From positions 744,001 through 808,000 of the forward strand of contig NZ_CP080627.1 of NCBI RefSeq assembly GCF_025917315.1: 64,000 bases of DNA, written 5' to 3'. This document shows positions 1 through 14,413 of this stretch, piece by piece. The notes under the pieces are model-generated. The model worked only from the letters and a program-made list of their open reading frames with translations, was not told the origin of the DNA and ran no database searches. The stretch is from Halomonas qaidamensis (GTDB taxonomy: Bacteria > Pseudomonadota > Gammaproteobacteria > Pseudomonadales > Halomonadaceae). The position numbers were made by a program, and so were the translations under genes. Each line of letters begins with the position of its first letter. The stretch's first letter is position 1.

Positions 1-1416
<1,416 letters not shown>

Positions 1417-1473
1417 TAGTGAGACTGGGGAAGTAAGTCTTAATAGGGCGACTTTCCCGACTTCAGGCCTTCG

Positions 1474-1580
1474 CGAGGGCGCTGTGAACCCATCCATGGG
1501 CGCTACTTTTGTCATCTGACCGCCATGGATGGCGGAAATGCCGGAGGGGAACATTTTCCGGCCATGACAAAAGACCCTCG
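1474..1580. repeat. Branched palindromic intergenic element (REP-like)
   Basis: Nested inverted repeats fill the gap between gltD and pyrG. An outer stem CGAGGG/CCCTCG (1474-1479 with 1575-1580) encloses the palindrome CCCATCCATGGG (1489-1500). It also encloses a 10 bp stem CTTTTGTCAT/ATGACAAAAG (1506-1515 with 1564-1573), which holds two further hairpins: CCGCCATGGATGGCGG at 1520-1535 and CCGGA/TCCGG at 1541-1561. No T-run follows, so it is not a plain terminator. A dispersed chromosomal repeat is likely; only one copy lies in this window. Confidence 0.6.
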
Positions 1581-1622
1581 TTTAGGTCTGACCTCGGTGT
1601 CGCCCATCGAGAGCAGTTCAAA

Positions 1623-1651
1623 TTGAGCCTTTAGGCGTACTCTGCTATTCT
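1623..1651 (+). promoter_or_regulatory. Probable sigma70 promoter for pyrG
   Basis: TTGAGC at 1623-1628 and TATTCT at 1646-1651 are separated by 17 bp, about 60 bp ahead of the pyrG ATG. The spacing is ideal and the boxes are fair matches. Assignment by eye only. Confidence 0.45.
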
Positions 1652-1691
1652 GTCATCCCATCCTGGTGTGGCTTTCTGTTACGCCTTTTGA

Positions 1692-4263
<2,572 letters not shown>

Positions 4264-4314
4264 CCGCGGTAGCAAACTTGGTGTACATTGAACCCCAATC
4301 ATCCATTAGACTGA

Positions 4315-5622
<1,308 letters not shown>

Positions 5623-5641
5623 GTGGAAATGGGCGTCGGCG

Positions 5642-5681
5642 TGTAAGAGATATCTCAAAATTTTGTAAGAGATGTCTTACA
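5642..5681 (+). promoter_or_regulatory. GacA upstream activating sequences (one perfect, one degenerate)
   Basis: TGTAAG-AGATGT-CTTACA at 5664-5681 is an exact match to the known GacA binding consensus TGTAAG-N6-CTTACA. A second, weaker copy, TGTAAG-AGATAT-CTCAAA, lies at 5642-5659. The two starts are 22 bp apart, about two helical turns. The perfect box is centred about 167 bp upstream of the deduced start of the Rsm-type RNA. An outer inverted repeat (GCGTCGGC/GCCGACGC) flanks the pair. Confidence 0.85.
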
Positions 5682-5754
5682 AATGCCGACGCTAACGACT
5701 CAAATGCTTTTTGTAATTTGGGTTTATGTTTTTGATTTTTTTGGTATTTTTAAT

Positions 5755-5792
5755 AACAGGTGAGCCGCAGCGGCTTGCCTGTTGTCGTTTTT
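5755..5792 (+). terminator. Rho-independent terminator, probably of eno
   Basis: A long hairpin (AACAGGTGAGCCG paired with CGGCTTGCCTGTT, 5755-5783) is followed by GTCGTTTTT. It sits between the GacA boxes and the RNA promoter, so it may also insulate the small RNA from eno readthrough. Confidence 0.7.
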
Positions 5793-5803
5793 GCCCGCTT
5801 GAG

Positions 5804-5833
5804 TTGTGATGGCTTTCTGCCACACTGTATCTA
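5804..5833 (+). promoter_or_regulatory. Probable promoter of the Rsm small RNA
   Basis: TTGTGA at 5804-5809 and TATCTA at 5828-5833 with an 18 bp spacer. This would start transcription near 5840, just before the first GGA motif. The weak -35 fits an activator-dependent promoter. Confidence 0.45.
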
Positions 5834-5839
5834 GGACAG

Positions 5840-6003
5840 GGGAGGCAAGGATGCTTCAGGCAGGATGCAACGGGATGCAGGTCAGATACGCCGGGTGATA
5901 CAGTGAGGTGAGCCCTGGCAAGGATAGTATCTGAGGAGTTTGACACAGGGAGTGGTCAGAGGAAGTGCTTGGAGCGGGCGGCCTACGGGCCGCCTTTTTT
6001 TGT
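5840..6003 (+). ncRNA. rsmZ: RsmZ/CsrB-family small regulatory RNA
   Basis: A stretch of about 164 nt without a credible reading frame holds nine GGA motifs, several as AGGA or GGGA: GGGGAGG, AAGGATG, CAGGATG, GGGATG, AAGGATA, GAGGAG, GGGAG, GAGGAAG, TTGGAG. It ends in a strong GC hairpin plus seven T. RNAs of this family sequester the translational repressor CsrA/RsmA through repeated GGA loops. The position next to fdxA is the rsmZ position of Pseudomonas, and a perfect GacA box lies upstream. csrA itself is at 15857. The ends are deduced from the promoter-like boxes and the terminator. Confidence 0.88.
5976..6002 (+). terminator. Terminator of the Rsm RNA
   Basis: Perfect stem GGCGGCC/GGCCGCC with a four-base loop, followed by seven T. 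A textbook intrinsic terminator on the plus strand. Confidence 0.9.
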
Positions 6004-6060
6004 AGCCTGCTCTTTTTATAGCGCACTTTTTTGTAGTCTATTGTTGCTTGATATACCACC

Positions 6061-6092
6061 AAAATAAAAAAAACCAGCGCGAACGCTGGTTT
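6061..6092 (-). terminator. Terminator of fdxA
   Basis: Read on the minus strand: stem AAACCAGCG/CGCTGGTTT (6071-6092) followed by a T-rich run (the A-run at 6061-6070). It lies 33 bp beyond the fdxA stop. Confidence 0.8.
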
Positions 6093-6124
6093 GAAAAGCT
6101 GATTTGAAAAAATAGCGCTTGGGG

Positions 6125-6448
6125 TTAGCGCTCTAGTTTCTCGAGCTTACCCGTTTTGCCATCCCACTCTTCTGCATCAGGCAGCGGATCTTTTTTCTCG
6201 GCAATATTTGGCCATACATCGGCCAGTTCCGCATTGATTTCTATAAACTGCTCTTGGCCATCCGGCAGCTCGTCCTCAGAGAAGATAGCTTCGGCGGGGC
6301 ACTCCGGTTCACACAGGGCGCAGTCAATACACTCGTCTGGATGAATGACCAGGAAGTTGGGGCCTTCGTAGAAGCAGTCGACCGGACAGACTTCCACACA
6401 GTCGGTGTATTTGCACTGGATGCAGTTCTCGGTAACGACAAACGTCAT
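6125..6448 (-). CDS. fdxA: 7Fe-8S ferredoxin
   Basis: Small cytoplasmic electron carrier of 107 residues, the usual FdxA length. The N-terminal cysteine motif [18 protein letters not shown] and the second motif [12 protein letters not shown] bind one 3Fe-4S and one 4Fe-4S cluster. The C-terminal half is the acidic extension typical of the Azotobacter/Pseudomonas FdI type. It lies between the Rsm RNA and mutS, as in Pseudomonas. A 7 bp hairpin (GACCGGG/CCCGGTC, 6468-6486) is in its leader; no function is assigned to it. Confidence 0.96.
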   Translation of the reverse strand: MTFVVTENCIQCKYTDCVEVCPVDCFYEGPNFLVIHPDECIDCALCEPECPAEAIFSEDELPDGQEQFIEINAELADVWPNIAEKKDPLPDAEEWDGKTGKLEKLER

Positions 6449-6603
6449 CTTGCTATCCCTCTTGCGGGACCGGGTGTGTCCCGGTCGTGGTCAATAGTTA
6501 ATGGTTATAAATCGATCGTTTTTTATAAGATAAAACAGTATGGGCGACATTCTAGTGGTGCCCTTACGCGGCGGCAAGCGCTCATGACTTTCTGGTCACT
6601 CCA

Positions 6604-9171
6604 TCACAGTAGTTCTCGCCACTGATAGAGCAGAGCTAGCGCTTCTCGAGGTGTTAAATCGTCTATATCGGCCTTACCCAGCGCTTCTACCACTGGGTGT
6701 GGGGCGCTAGCAAACAGGTCGTTTTGTTGCGGGGTCGTGGGCTTCCCGTTAGGGCGCTGCAATTCAACCACTTCCTTTTTTTCCAAGGCCACTAGCTTTT
6801 CACGCGCCCTGTGGATCACATGACTAGGAACCCCCGCCAGCTGTGCCACCTGTAGGCCATAGCTCTGACTTGCTGGGCCAGCCTCAATGCGGTGCATAAA
6901 TACGATACTGTCGCCATGCTCGGTAGCGGTCAGGTGAATGTTAGCCACGCCTTCGGCCTGTTCCGGTAGCGCGGTCATTTCAAAGTAGTGAGTGGCAAAC
7001 AGTGTTAGTGCCCGCGCATCAGCTAAGTACTCGGCACTTGCCCAGGCGAGTGAAAGGCCATCAAAGGTGCTGGTGCCACGGCCAATTTCGTCCATTAATA
7101 CCAAGCTATGTTCAGTCGCGTTGTGCAGAATATTAGCGGTTTCGGTCATTTCGACCATAAACGTAGAGCGACCGCCTGCCAGGTCATCTGACGAGCCAAT
7201 ACGGGTAAAAATACGATCCACAGGTCCTATTTCAGCGCTATCGGCTGGTACAAAGCTGCCGCTATGAGCCAGCAGCGCGATGAGCGCGGTTTGGCGCATA
7301 TAGGTGGATTTACCGCCCATGTTGGGACCGGTGATAATCAACATGTGCTGCTCAGGCGTTAGTGTGACATCGTTAGGTACAAACGGTGTGTCGCTAACGT
7401 GTTCGACGACGGGGTGTCGTCCAGCAGTAATTTTTAGGCCAGTGGCATCGCTGAGCTGGGGCCTTACCCAGTTGAGTGCCTCGGCACGCTCGGCAAAGGC
7501 GCAGAGTACGTCAAGTTCAGCTAACGCCCGCGAGGTGTTTTGCAACGCATGAAGCGCCGCGTTGAGCTCTCCCATTAAGCGCTCATAAAGCCACTTTTCA
7601 CGCGTGAGTGCTCTGGACTTGGCCGAGAGTGCTTTGTCTTCAAACTCTTTAAGTTCTGGAATGATAAAGCGTTCAGCGTTTTTCAGCGTTTGACGACGGA
7701 TGTAGTCGGCGGGTGCCTGCTGGGCTTGAGAGCGAGGGAGTTCAATAAAGTAGCCATGAACTCGGTTATAGCCGACTTTTAAATTGGCCAGGCCAGTGCG
7801 TTCACGCTCACGCAATTCCAACTGCACTAGGTAATCACCGGCATTTTCAGCCATACCACGGTGTTCATCTAGTTCGGCGTCAAAGCCGTTTGCAATCACG
7901 CCGCCATCGCGAATCACCACCGGCGGATTCTCAACCAATGCGCGAGTTAACGTATCCGCTATCTCAGGGTAGGGGCAAATGTGCGGTTTAAGAGCATCTA
8001 TGGCGCTACCGCTATCAATATCACTTAGTAGTTGCTCAAGTGTGGGTAGAGTTACTAGGGCGTCGCGTAGGCGCGCTAGATCTCGTGGGCGGGCGCTATA
8101 CAACGCGACGCGGGCTAGGATACGTTCAACATCGCCTACGTCGCTTAATGTCTCACGAAGTGCCATATAGGCGACGTCTATCGAAAGTAACGCCACGCCA
8201 GCGTGACGGTTTTCCACGACGTCACGCTGGCGCAGCGGGCGGTTCAGCCAGCGCTTTAATAAACGTGATCCCATCGCGGTGGTGCAGGTGTCTAGCACAC
8301 TGGCCAGCGTGTTATCGCTGTTGCCACCGAGATTAATATCAATTTCTAGGTTGCGCCGACTGGCCGCGTCAATCACTACGGCTTCATCGCGGTTTTCGAC
8401 ACTAATGGCCGTGACGTGAGGCAGGCGTGAGCGCTGAGTGTCGCGGGCGTAATCGATCAGCACACCCGCAGCGATTAGTGCGGTGGTTAGGTGTGCACAG
8501 CCAAAGCCGCGTAAATCCTGAACTTCAAACTGATCGCACAGGCTGCGAGTGGCGCTGTCTAAGTCAAACAACCATTCGCCTTGACGGCGTAGACTGCGCT
8601 TTTGAGACCATGCGTCGGGCAGGGTCAAACTTTCGGGTACTAACAGTTCGGCAGGCGATAGGCGGGTTAGCTCTGCCTGCATTTCTGCTTCACTTTCTAC
8701 TTCAAGGATATTGAAGCGACCGCTGGAAAGTTCCAGCCACGCAAGGCCCCAGCTCTCTTTGCCGGGCGCAACGGCGACCAGCACATTATCGCGGCGGGCA
8801 TCTAGCAGAGCTTCATCGTGAAGCGTTCCAGGGGTGACGATGCGAACTACTTGCCGGTCAACTGGGCCTTTGCTGGTGGCAGGGTCACCGACTTGCTCGC
8901 AGATGGCAACAGACTCACCAGCTGACACTAGACGAGCTAAATAGCCTTCAGCACTATGGTAGGGCACACCTGCCATAGGAATGGGCTTACCACCTGACTG
9001 GCCGCGCTGGGTAAGCGTGATATCCAGCAGCATCGAAGCGCGTTTGGCATCATCGAAAAATAGCTCGTAAAAATCCCCCATTCGGTAAAATAGCAGTACC
9101 TCAGGGTGATCGCGTTTGATCTTCAGATATTGCGCCATCATGGGCGTGTGAGCGGGGCTGGCCTGTGACAT
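6604..9171 (-). CDS. mutS: DNA mismatch repair protein MutS
   Basis: Recognises base mismatches and small loops and starts MutL/MutH-type repair. 855 residues, full length. The N-terminal mismatch-binding motif [11 protein letters not shown] is intact. The C-terminal ATPase has the Walker A motif [10 protein letters not shown] (about residue 613) and the [12 protein letters not shown]alker B/signature region. The start begins [12 protein letters not shown] and aligns with the family. It lies in the conserved fdxA-mutS-pncC-recA block and diverges from pncC. Confidence 0.98.
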   Translation of the reverse strand: MSQASPAHTPMMAQYLKIKRDHPEVLLFYRMGDFYELFFDDAKRASMLLDITLTQRGQSGGKPIPMAGVPYHSAEGYLARLVSAGESVAICEQVGDPATSKGPVDRQVVRIVTPGTLHDEALLDARRDNVLVAVAPGKESWGLAWLELSSGRFNILEVESEAEMQAELTRLSPAELLVPESLTLPDAWSQKRSLRRQGEWLFDLDSATRSLCDQFEVQDLRGFGCAHLTTALIAAGVLIDYARDTQRSRLPHVTAISVENRDEAVVIDAASRRNLEIDINLGGNSDNTLASVLDTCTTAMGSRLLKRWLNRPLRQRDVVENRHAGVALLSIDVAYMALRETLSDVGDVERILARVALYSARPRDLARLRDALVTLPTLEQLLSDIDSGSAIDALKPHICPYPEIADTLTRALVENPPVVIRDGGVIANGFDAELDEHRGMAENAGDYLVQLELRERERTGLANLKVGYNRVHGYFIELPRSQAQQAPADYIRRQTLKNAERFIIPELKEFEDKALSAKSRALTREKWLYERLMGELNAALHALQNTSRALAELDVLCAFAERAEALNWVRPQLSDATGLKITAGRHPVVEHVSDTPFVPNDVTLTPEQHMLIITGPNMGGKSTYMRQTALIALLAHSGSFVPADSAEIGPVDRIFTRIGSSDDLAGGRSTFMVEMTETANILHNATEHSLVLMDEIGRGTSTFDGLSLAWASAEYLADARALTLFATHYFEMTALPEQAEGVANIHLTATEHGDSIVFMHRIEAGPASQSYGLQVAQLAGVPSHVIHRAREKLVALEKKEVVELQRPNGKPTTPQQNDLFASAPHPVVEALGKADIDDLTPREALALLYQWRELL

Positions 9172-9240
9172 GGGCGTCCTGGTTAAGCGTTGCGCAAGCA
9201 GTGTTGGCTTGCGGCATGTTCTTTGGCAGTTACTTTAAGC

Positions 9241-9279
9241 GATTTCTTTGAGCAATTTCTTTGAGCAATTTCTTTGAGA
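9241..9279. repeat. Three-copy 13 bp tandem repeat
   Basis: Units GATTTCTTTGAGC, AATTTCTTTGAGC and AATTTCTTTGAGA lie head to tail in the divergent mutS-pncC gap. The difference is one base per copy. Slippage products are likely. Confidence 0.85.
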
Positions 9280-9332
9280 AAGTTAAACACGGTATTCTAC
9301 GCTGAACTAAGGTCTCACATGAAGGAGTCACC

Positions 9333-9866
9333 ATGGCACCTAGCGTTTCAAGCCTCAAGAATCTTGACCTATCACTGCTTGCTCAGCGGTTGGGAAAGCT
9401 GTGCCAGCAGCTTGGGGTTGACGTTTCCACGGCAGAGTCCTGCACCGGCGGTGGGATTGCCAGCGCGATTACCTCTGTAGCGGGTAGCTCAGCGTATTTT
9501 ACAGCGGGCTACGTGACCTACTCCAATGCCGCTAAAACGCGTATGTTGAAAGTGCCTGAGGCTGTTATTGAAGCCCATGGCGCAGTCAGCGAACAGGTAG
9601 TAAATGCGATGGTTAAAGGCGCTTGTATAGACAGTGGCGCTAGCTTAGCTGTTGCAGTCAGTGGAGTGGCAGGCCCCGATGGTGGTAGCCCAGAGAAGCC
9701 TGTGGGTACCGTATGGCTTTCTTGGGGTAGTGCGGAAAGTCAGCAAGCAGCATGCTTCCACTTTTATGGTGATCGGCAGGCCGTGCGCGAGCAGGCCGTG
9801 CGTGAAGCATTGGCAGGGCTGGTTGCTCGCTTGATGGCTCAGGCGAAAGACAAGGAAAAGAAATAA
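9333..9866 (+). CDS. pncC: Nicotinamide-nucleotide amidase (short CinA form)
   Basis: Deamidates NMN to nicotinate mononucleotide in pyridine nucleotide salvage. 177 residues: only the CinA C-terminal domain, as in Pseudomonas and E. coli PncC. Motifs are STAESCTGGGIASAIT near the N-terminus, YVTYSNAAKTRML, and GVAGPDGGSPEKPVGTVW. A clear AAGGAG lies 8 bp before the ATG. It is followed by recA after about 90 bp, the classic cinA-recA pairing, with recA having its own SOS-controlled promoter. Confidence 0.95.
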   Translation: MAPSVSSLKNLDLSLLAQRLGKLCQQLGVDVSTAESCTGGGIASAITSVAGSSAYFTAGYVTYSNAAKTRMLKVPEAVIEAHGAVSEQVVNAMVKGACIDSGASLAVAVSGVAGPDGGSPEKPVGTVWLSWGSAESQQAACFHFYGDRQAVREQAVREALAGLVARLMAQAKDKEKK

Positions 9867-9918
9867 ACATTAAATATAGTGCTGAGGATTTGTTTAACCG
9901 CTAATCTTTGGCATACTA

Positions 9919-9934
9919 CTGGCTAATTATACAG
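9919..9934 (+). promoter_or_regulatory. LexA (SOS) box of recA
   Basis: CTGGCTAATTATACAG fits CTG-N10-CAG and lies 21 bp before the recA start codon, where the SOS operator of recA is expected. Confidence 0.85.
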
Positions 9935-9955
9935 TTTGTAATGAGGAATTTCTGC

Positions 9956-11020
9956 ATGGCTCAGGATGACAACCGCACCAAAGCGCTAAATGCTGCACTT
10001 AGCCAAATTGATCGCCAGTTTGGTAAAGGAACTGTTATGCGCCTTGGCGATGCACCGCGCGTGGTGATGCCGTCTGTCTCCACTGGTTCATTGGGGCTTG
10101 ATATTGCACTTGGCATTGGTGGCCTGCCGTATGGACGCGTATGCGAAATTTTTGGCCCAGAGTCATCAGGTAAAACAACCTTGACCCTGTCAGTTATTGC
10201 GCAAGCGCAAAAGCAGGGCAAAGTATGTGCGTTTGTCGATGCAGAGCATGCTCTGGACCCAAGCTATGCAGAAAAGCTCGGTGTTAATCTGGACGACTTG
10301 CTGGTTTCCCAGCCTGATACCGGTGAGCAAGCGCTGGAAATTACCGATATGTTGGTACGGTCCGGCGGTGTTGATGTGATTGTGATTGACTCCGTGGCGG
10401 CATTAACCCCGCGTGCTGAAATAGAAGGCGAGATGGGCGACTCCCACGTTGGTCTTCAAGCACGCTTAATGTCTCAAGCATTGCGCAAAATTACCGGTAA
10501 TATTAAAAACGCCAACTGCTTAGTGGTGTTTATTAACCAGATTCGCATGAAAATCGGCGTGATGTTCGGTTCGCCCGAAACGACGACCGGCGGTAACGCG
10601 CTTAAATTCTATGCAAGCGTACGTTTAGACATCCGTCGTACCGGCTCTGTAAAATCGGGTGATGAAGTCACGGGTAACGAAACCCGTGTCAAAGTAGTTA
10701 AAAACAAGGTTGCCCCCCCCTTCCGTCAGGCGGAGTTCCAGATTCTTTACGGCAAAGGTATTTACCATGCCGGCGAGGTAATCGACCTGGGCGTTCAGTG
10801 TGGCTTGGTAGATAAAGCGGGCGCGTGGTACAGCTACAAAGGTAAGAAAATTGGCCAGGGTAAGGCAAACTCGGCGCTATATCTGGAAGAGCATCCTGAT
10901 ATTATGCTTGAGATTGAAACCCAAATTCGCGAACAGTTGTTGGCGAAGCCTGATCCTAAAAAAGAAGAGACAGCGCCCGCGGCAGACGCAGTTGCTGATA
11001 GTGATGACGACTTGCTATAA
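9956..11020 (+). CDS. recA: Recombinase RecA
   Basis: ATP-dependent strand exchange protein and LexA co-protease in the SOS response. The open frame extends upstream, but the start is set at 9956 ([15 protein letters not shown]). This gives 354 residues, matches family N-termini and is preceded by GAGGAAT. The Walker A motif GPESSGKTT is at about residue 67 and the acidic C-terminal tail ends DSDDDLL. It is controlled by the LexA box at 9919-9934 and is followed by its inhibitor gene recX. Confidence 0.99.
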   Translation: MAQDDNRTKALNAALSQIDRQFGKGTVMRLGDAPRVVMPSVSTGSLGLDIALGIGGLPYGRVCEIFGPESSGKTTLTLSVIAQAQKQGKVCAFVDAEHALDPSYAEKLGVNLDDLLVSQPDTGEQALEITDMLVRSGGVDVIVIDSVAALTPRAEIEGEMGDSHVGLQARLMSQALRKITGNIKNANCLVVFINQIRMKIGVMFGSPETTTGGNALKFYASVRLDIRRTGSVKSGDEVTGNETRVKVVKNKVAPPFRQAEFQILYGKGIYHAGEVIDLGVQCGLVDKAGAWYSYKGKKIGQGKANSALYLEEHPDIMLEIETQIREQLLAKPDPKKEETAPAADAVADSDDDLL

Positions 11021-11050
11021 GCTGTTTTAGGATGCTGTTCTCTACACTGA

Positions 11051-11521
11051 GTGAGCGATATGTTTTCTTCCAGTGGTGAGTTAACGCCACGTGAAGTTGC
11101 CGTTCAACTATTAGCTCGGCGCGAGTACTCTCGCGCTGAGCTAACGCGTAAATTGCAGCAAAGATCCTTTCAAGCGGATGCTATTGCTGCTTGTCTAGAC
11201 GCGTTGCAAGAGCAGAGTTTGCAGTCTGATGAGCGCTTTGCCGAAAGCTTTATACGTTCGCGTATTCTTCGCGGACAAGGTCTTATTCGTATTAAAGGCG
11301 AGCTGCGTCAGCGTGGCGTAGATAAAGAAACGTCAGTGACGGCTTTGGAAACCGTAGAAGAGCAAGAAGCTGTGGACTGGTTTGAGTTAGCCCGTGATAC
11401 CTTGGCTCGACGTTTTACTACACCAGGCGAAACGCCCAAGGATCGTGCTAAGCGTGAGCGCTTTCTTGCCACTCGTGGCTTTGATTTTGAGCAGATACGC
11501 TACGCGCTATCCTGCTTGTAA
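11051..11521 (+). CDS. recX: Regulatory protein RecX
   Basis: Binds RecA filaments and limits RecA activity. 156 residues, normal length, helical and charged, with LTRKLQQRSF- and GLIRIKGELRQRGV-type repeats characteristic of RecX. The first start is GTG at 11051 (MSDMFSSS); the ATG at 11060 is equally possible and has GAGTGAG ahead of it. It lies 30 bp after recA and is probably cotranscribed with it under SOS control. Confidence 0.93.
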   Translation: MSDMFSSSGELTPREVAVQLLARREYSRAELTRKLQQRSFQADAIAACLDALQEQSLQSDERFAESFIRSRILRGQGLIRIKGELRQRGVDKETSVTALETVEEQEAVDWFELARDTLARRFTTPGETPKDRAKRERFLATRGFDFEQIRYALSCL

Positions 11522-11623
11522 TTTCTTTTGGTCAGTCCTTTCTGTCAGTCACTTCCCATTGCTATTTCGCCATCTGTTTTCGTTCTGCCACTAACTGCGG
11601 CTTTAGTCGTTTGACAACTGCGT

Positions 11624-11702
11624 TATAATGCTCCCTTTGCGACCCCAGCGGGTGGCGGCGACAGCGCCCTGGGGCATCATGCTTTCTTGTCACGGATACC
11701 CT
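11624..11702 (+). promoter_or_regulatory. alaS promoter -10 and structured leader
   Basis: A perfect TATAAT lies at 11624-11629. The deduced transcript would start near 11636. Seven bases later a hairpin CCCCAG/CTGGGG (11643-11648 with 11669-11674) begins, with an inner GGCG/CGCC stem. E. coli AlaRS is known to repress its own promoter at a palindrome by the start site, so an autoregulatory role is possible but not shown. Confidence 0.45.
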
Positions 11703-14312
11703 ATGAAAAGCGCAGAGATCAGACAGGCCTTTTTATCTTTTTTTGAAAAGCAGGGGCATACGGTTGTGCCCACTAGCTCTCTTGTGCCGGGCAACGACCC
11801 GACACTGCTCTTCACCAATGCAGGCATGGTGCCCTTTAAAGATGTTTTTCTTGGCCGCGACCCGCGTCCCTATGTGCGTGCTACCTCTGCTCAGCGTTGT
11901 GTGCGCGCTGGCGGTAAGCACAACGATCTAGATAACGTTGGTTACACCGCGCGTCACCATACGTTTTTTGAAATGTTGGGTAATTTTAGTTTTGGTGATT
12001 ACTTCAAGCGTGAAGCGATTCGCTTTGCCTGGACATTCCTAACGGAAACGCTAGGCCTGCCCAAAGAGAAACTTTGGGTAACAGTGCATATTAGTGACGA
12101 CGAAGCAGAGCGCATTTGGAAAGATGAAATCGGCATTGATCCTGAGCGTTTCTCAAAGCTTGATGAAGATAATTTCTGGCAAATGGGTGACACTGGTCCT
12201 TGTGGTCCTAGCTCTGAAATCTTTTTCGATCATGGTCCCGACGTATGGGGTGGACCGCCTGGTAGTCCTGAAGAAGATGGCGATCGCTATATCGAAATCT
12301 GGAACCTTGTGTTCATGCAGTTCGACCGTGATGCCGCTGGAACATTGAATCCGCTGCCCAAACCTTCCATTGATACGGGGATGGGGCTGGAGCGAGTGGC
12401 TGCCGTTATGCAGGGCGTTCACTCCAACTACGAGATTGATCTGTTCCAAAACCTGCTTAAAGCGGCTGCCGAAGCGACCGGTCATGGGGACACTACAACG
12501 CCGTCGCTACGCGTTATTGCGGACCATATTCGCTCTTGTGCCTTTTTGATCGCAGACGGCGTATTGCCTTCTAACGAAGGGCGTGGCTATGTGTTGCGCC
12601 GTATTATCCGCCGAGCAATTCGCCACGGGCATAAGCTTGGCGCTTCTGAGCCGTTTTTCCATAAGTTGGTAACCGCGCTGGATGCCGAAATGGGAGGTGC
12701 CTATCCTGAGCTGCGCGATGCCAGCGATCAGATAGGCCGCGTGCTGCTTAAAGAAGAAGAGCAGTTTGCACGCACGCTCGATCACGGTATGGGGTTATTG
12801 AATCAAGCGCTTGAAGAGCTGCAAGGTGGCGTGCTGCCAGGCGAAACCGTCTTCAAACTTTACGATACCTACGGTTTCCCCTTCGATTTGACCGCGGATG
12901 TTTGTCGCGAGCGCGAAGTTACCTTAGATGAAGCCGGTTTCCAGCGTGAGTTAGAAGCGCAGCGCGAGCGGGCGCGAGCGGCTAGCCAGTTTGGTGCAGA
13001 CTACAGCGCTGCTATCGACCTGGAAGGCGAAACCCAGTTCACTGGCTACGAGCTCCTGGCTGACCAAGCGACAGTCACTGCCATCGTGGACAGCGAAGGC
13101 AATGCATTAGCTGCCTTGGAAGCGGGGCAGAAAGGCACTGTTGTACTGGATCGTACTCCTTTCTATGGCGAATCGGGTGGGCAGGTAGGCGATACTGGTT
13201 ACTTATACGTTGAGGGCGGTCGCTTCCAGGTCACCGACACACAGAAGCAGCGTGGTCACCACCTTCACCAAGGGATTATGGTAGAGGGCGCGCTGAGCGT
13301 TGGCGCAAACGTCCGGGGTGAGGTGGATACAAGCTTGCGTGGCGCCACCATCCGTAATCACTCAGCGACTCACTTGCTACACAAAGCACTGCGCATGGTG
13401 CTGGGTGACCACGTTCAGCAGAAAGGCTCGCTAGTTAATGCTGAGCGTCTGCGCTTCGACTTTAGCCACTTCGAGCCAATGACTGCTGAGCAGTTGGCAG
13501 AAGTAGAACGACTGGTAAATGAGCAAATCTTAGCGAATGCTCCGACCAAAACAGAGCAGATGAGCCTAGCAGAAGCGAAAGCTAAAGGGGCGGCTGCGTT
13601 GTTTGAGGCAAAATATGCCGATAACGTTCGAGTATTGACCATTGGAGCTGATGACTTCTCTATCGAGCTATGTGGTGGTACCCACGTAAAACGTAGTGGC
13701 GATATTGGGTGTTGCCACGTGGTGAGCGAAGTCGGTATCGCTTCCGGCGTGCGTCGTATTGAAGCGATTACTGGTGAAAATGCGCTAGCTTATTTCCGTG
13801 AGCAGGAGGCCCGTGTTCAACGGTTAGGTGAGCGACTAAAAACCAAACCCGAGCAAGTCGAAGCACGGGTCGAATCACTGGTTGAGCGTAACCGCGCACT
13901 GGAAAAAGAGCTTGAGCAACTGAAAGCAAAGCTGGCAAGCGCTGCGGGCAGTGACATGCTTAACCAAGTGCAGGAAATTAATGGTGTTAATTTACTGGTC
14001 ACCCAGCTTGAGGGTGTTTCCGGTAAAGATTTACGTGGCGTACTTGATCAGTTGAAAAACAAGCTTGGCTCTGGCGTCATCTTGCTTGGAGTTGCGGATG
14101 CAGCGGCAGGTAAAGTGAGCCTAATTGCCGGTGTTACCCAAGACTTAGTAGGCCGCGTTAAGGCTGGTGAATTAGTCAATCATGTCGCTTCGCAGGTGGG
14201 CGGTAAAGGTGGTGGCCGTCCCGATATGGCTCAAGCGGGGGGCAGTTTACCCGATGCCTTGCCGGCGGCATTAAGCAGTGTGCCGGCTTGGTTGGAAAAT
14301 ACGCTTAGCTAA
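11703..14312 (+). CDS. alaS: Alanyl-tRNA synthetase
   Basis: Charges tRNA-Ala and edits mischarged Ser/Gly. The frame is open further upstream, but the start [19 protein letters not shown] at 11703 matches the family and gives 869 residues. The class II catalytic core is N-terminal. The editing domain has [11 protein letters not shown] (about residue 551) and the zinc-binding CGGTH (about 656). The C-terminal C-Ala domain is glycine-rich ([15 protein letters not shown]). It lies between recX and lysC, as in most gammaproteobacteria. Confidence 0.98.
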   Translation: MKSAEIRQAFLSFFEKQGHTVVPTSSLVPGNDPTLLFTNAGMVPFKDVFLGRDPRPYVRATSAQRCVRAGGKHNDLDNVGYTARHHTFFEMLGNFSFGDYFKREAIRFAWTFLTETLGLPKEKLWVTVHISDDEAERIWKDEIGIDPERFSKLDEDNFWQMGDTGPCGPSSEIFFDHGPDVWGGPPGSPEEDGDRYIEIWNLVFMQFDRDAAGTLNPLPKPSIDTGMGLERVAAVMQGVHSNYEIDLFQNLLKAAAEATGHGDTTTPSLRVIADHIRSCAFLIADGVLPSNEGRGYVLRRIIRRAIRHGHKLGASEPFFHKLVTALDAEMGGAYPELRDASDQIGRVLLKEEEQFARTLDHGMGLLNQALEELQGGVLPGETVFKLYDTYGFPFDLTADVCREREVTLDEAGFQRELEAQRERARAASQFGADYSAAIDLEGETQFTGYELLADQATVTAIVDSEGNALAALEAGQKGTVVLDRTPFYGESGGQVGDTGYLYVEGGRFQVTDTQKQRGHHLHQGIMVEGALSVGANVRGEVDTSLRGATIRNHSATHLLHKALRMVLGDHVQQKGSLVNAERLRFDFSHFEPMTAEQLAEVERLVNEQILANAPTKTEQMSLAEAKAKGAAALFEAKYADNVRVLTIGADDFSIELCGGTHVKRSGDIGCCHVVSEVGIASGVRRIEAITGENALAYFREQEARVQRLGERLKTKPEQVEARVESLVERNRALEKELEQLKAKLASAAGSDMLNQVQEINGVNLLVTQLEGVSGKDLRGVLDQLKNKLGSGVILLGVADAAAGKVSLIAGVTQDLVGRVKAGELVNHVASQVGGKGGGRPDMAQAGGSLPDALPAALSSVPAWLENTLS

Positions 14313-14314
14313 TT

Positions 14315-14354
14315 AAAAAGGCCGGTGGCACTATCTGTGCTACCGGCCTTTTTT
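14315..14354 (+). terminator. Terminator of alaS
   Basis: Long stem AAAAAGGCCGGTGGCAC paired with GTGCTACCGGCCTTTTTT across a five-base loop, with a T-run immediately after the alaS stop. Confidence 0.9.
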
Positions 14355-14413
14355 GTTAAATAGCAATAACAACACTCACCCTCCATTCCCGAACCTATAG
14401 GAAAAAACGGCAT

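Noticed and set aside
11611..11629. TTGACA plus TATAAT as the alaS promoter
   Set aside because: The spacer is only 7 bp. The TATAAT is kept as a -10, but the TTGACA cannot be its -35.
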